A stretch of DNA of 14,380 nt from an uncultured Bacteroidales bacterium (GTDB lineage Bacteria; Bacteroidota; Bacteroidia; Bacteroidales; Marinilabiliaceae): assembly GCA_937892255.1 (NCBI GenBank), contig CALAUL010000058.1, forward strand, positions 1-14,380, given 5' to 3'. Position numbers and translations under genes: made by a program. The first letter of the stretch is position 1. Every line of letters begins with the position of its first letter. The notes below the pieces were generated by a model. That model was given only the letters and a program-made list of their open reading frames with translations, was not told the origin of the DNA and did no database searches. This document shows, one piece after another, positions 14,232 through 14,380 of the stretch.

Positions 14232-14380
14232 CTATCTCACAACTATTTTATAGCTCTTACCTTCTGCTAAAACAACGTACATACCTCGACCTAAAGACTC
14301 CACCTTACCTAAATTTTTACCATAGTAATCATATACCTCATAATTTGTCACCCCACTAACTATAAGTTTATTTCCAACTA
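14232..14380 (-). CDS. C-terminal end of a protein with a probable type IX secretion sorting domain (partial)
   Basis: The last 48 codons of a gene that enters from the right edge; stop TAG at 14234-14232. I translated it by eye. The tail contains LIVSGVTNYEVYDYYGKN, then LGRGMYVVLAEGKSYKIVVR at the very end. This fits the type A C-terminal domain of proteins secreted through the type IX system: a strand with V-x-V-Y-D-x-x-G, a G-x-Y-V-V turn and a final K-x-V-V basic end. Such domains are cleaved off when the cargo is attached to the cell surface. The functional part of the protein is outside the window, so its activity is unknown. The match is short and made without a profile search. Confidence 0.7.
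   Translation of the reverse strand, partial: VGNKLIVSGVTNYEVYDYYGKNLGKVESLGRGMYVVLAEGKSYKIVVR

Noticed and set aside
1..14380. Defence system, CRISPR array, insertion sequence or phage genes
   Set aside because: None of the frames shows nuclease-defence, Cas, transposase or phage features, and no regularly spaced repeats were seen.

Overview
The window is AT-rich bacterial chromosome from the Bacteroidota, most likely order Bacteroidales and probably a Prevotella-like genus. The evidence is a hybrid two-component sensor/regulator of the Bacteroidales type, promoters of the TAnnTTTG form with little sign of Shine-Dalgarno sites, a coaBC-DUF4835-recN gene order, and a protein tail resembling a type IX secretion sorting signal. 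The genus is inferred; no rRNA is present.

Layout, left to right. (1) 1-641, minus: the N-terminal part of ATP-dependent PEP carboxykinase (pckA), cut by the window edge, with its own promoter. (2) 1050-1123, minus: tRNA-Arg(ACG) with promoter and terminator. (3) 1255-5732, minus: a two-gene unit, a YjbQ/UPF0047 protein whose end overlaps by 4 bases the start of a 1356-residue hybrid two-component system (HTCS). (4) 5733-6422: a 690-base AT-rich gap with several hairpins and a minus-strand terminator that belongs to no visible gene. (5) 6423-6507, plus: tRNA-Ser(TGA) with promoter and a strong terminator. (6) 6679-8154, minus: a lipoprotein carboxylesterase, divergent from (7) 8433-9386, plus: a bile acid:sodium symporter (BASS) family transporter. 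Their shared upstream region holds a promoter in each direction and a tandem repeat. (8) 9435-14007, minus: a tight four-gene run, coaBC, a DUF4835 (PorD-like) protein, recN and a metallo-beta-lactamase-fold hydrolase. (9) 14232-14380, minus: the last 48 residues of a protein ending in a probable type IX sorting domain.

How the genes fit together. pckA (gluconeogenesis or anaerobic CO2 fixation), coaBC (coenzyme A synthesis) and recN (double-strand break repair) are housekeeping. The DUF4835 protein and the sorting-domain tail suggest a working type IX secretion system. The HTCS has no susC/susD or glycoside hydrolase genes beside it here, so its ligand and targets cannot be read from the window. 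The esterase and transporter could form a release-and-uptake pair for a small organic acid; this is inference from position only.

Most of the window is ordinary core genome. I see no CRISPR array, insertion sequence, phage or defence system. The observations most worth checking are the unexplained terminator and hairpins at 5806-6151, the YjbQ-HTCS coupling with a near-leaderless promoter, the tandem repeat in the transporter promoter, and the altered catalytic positions in CoaBC.
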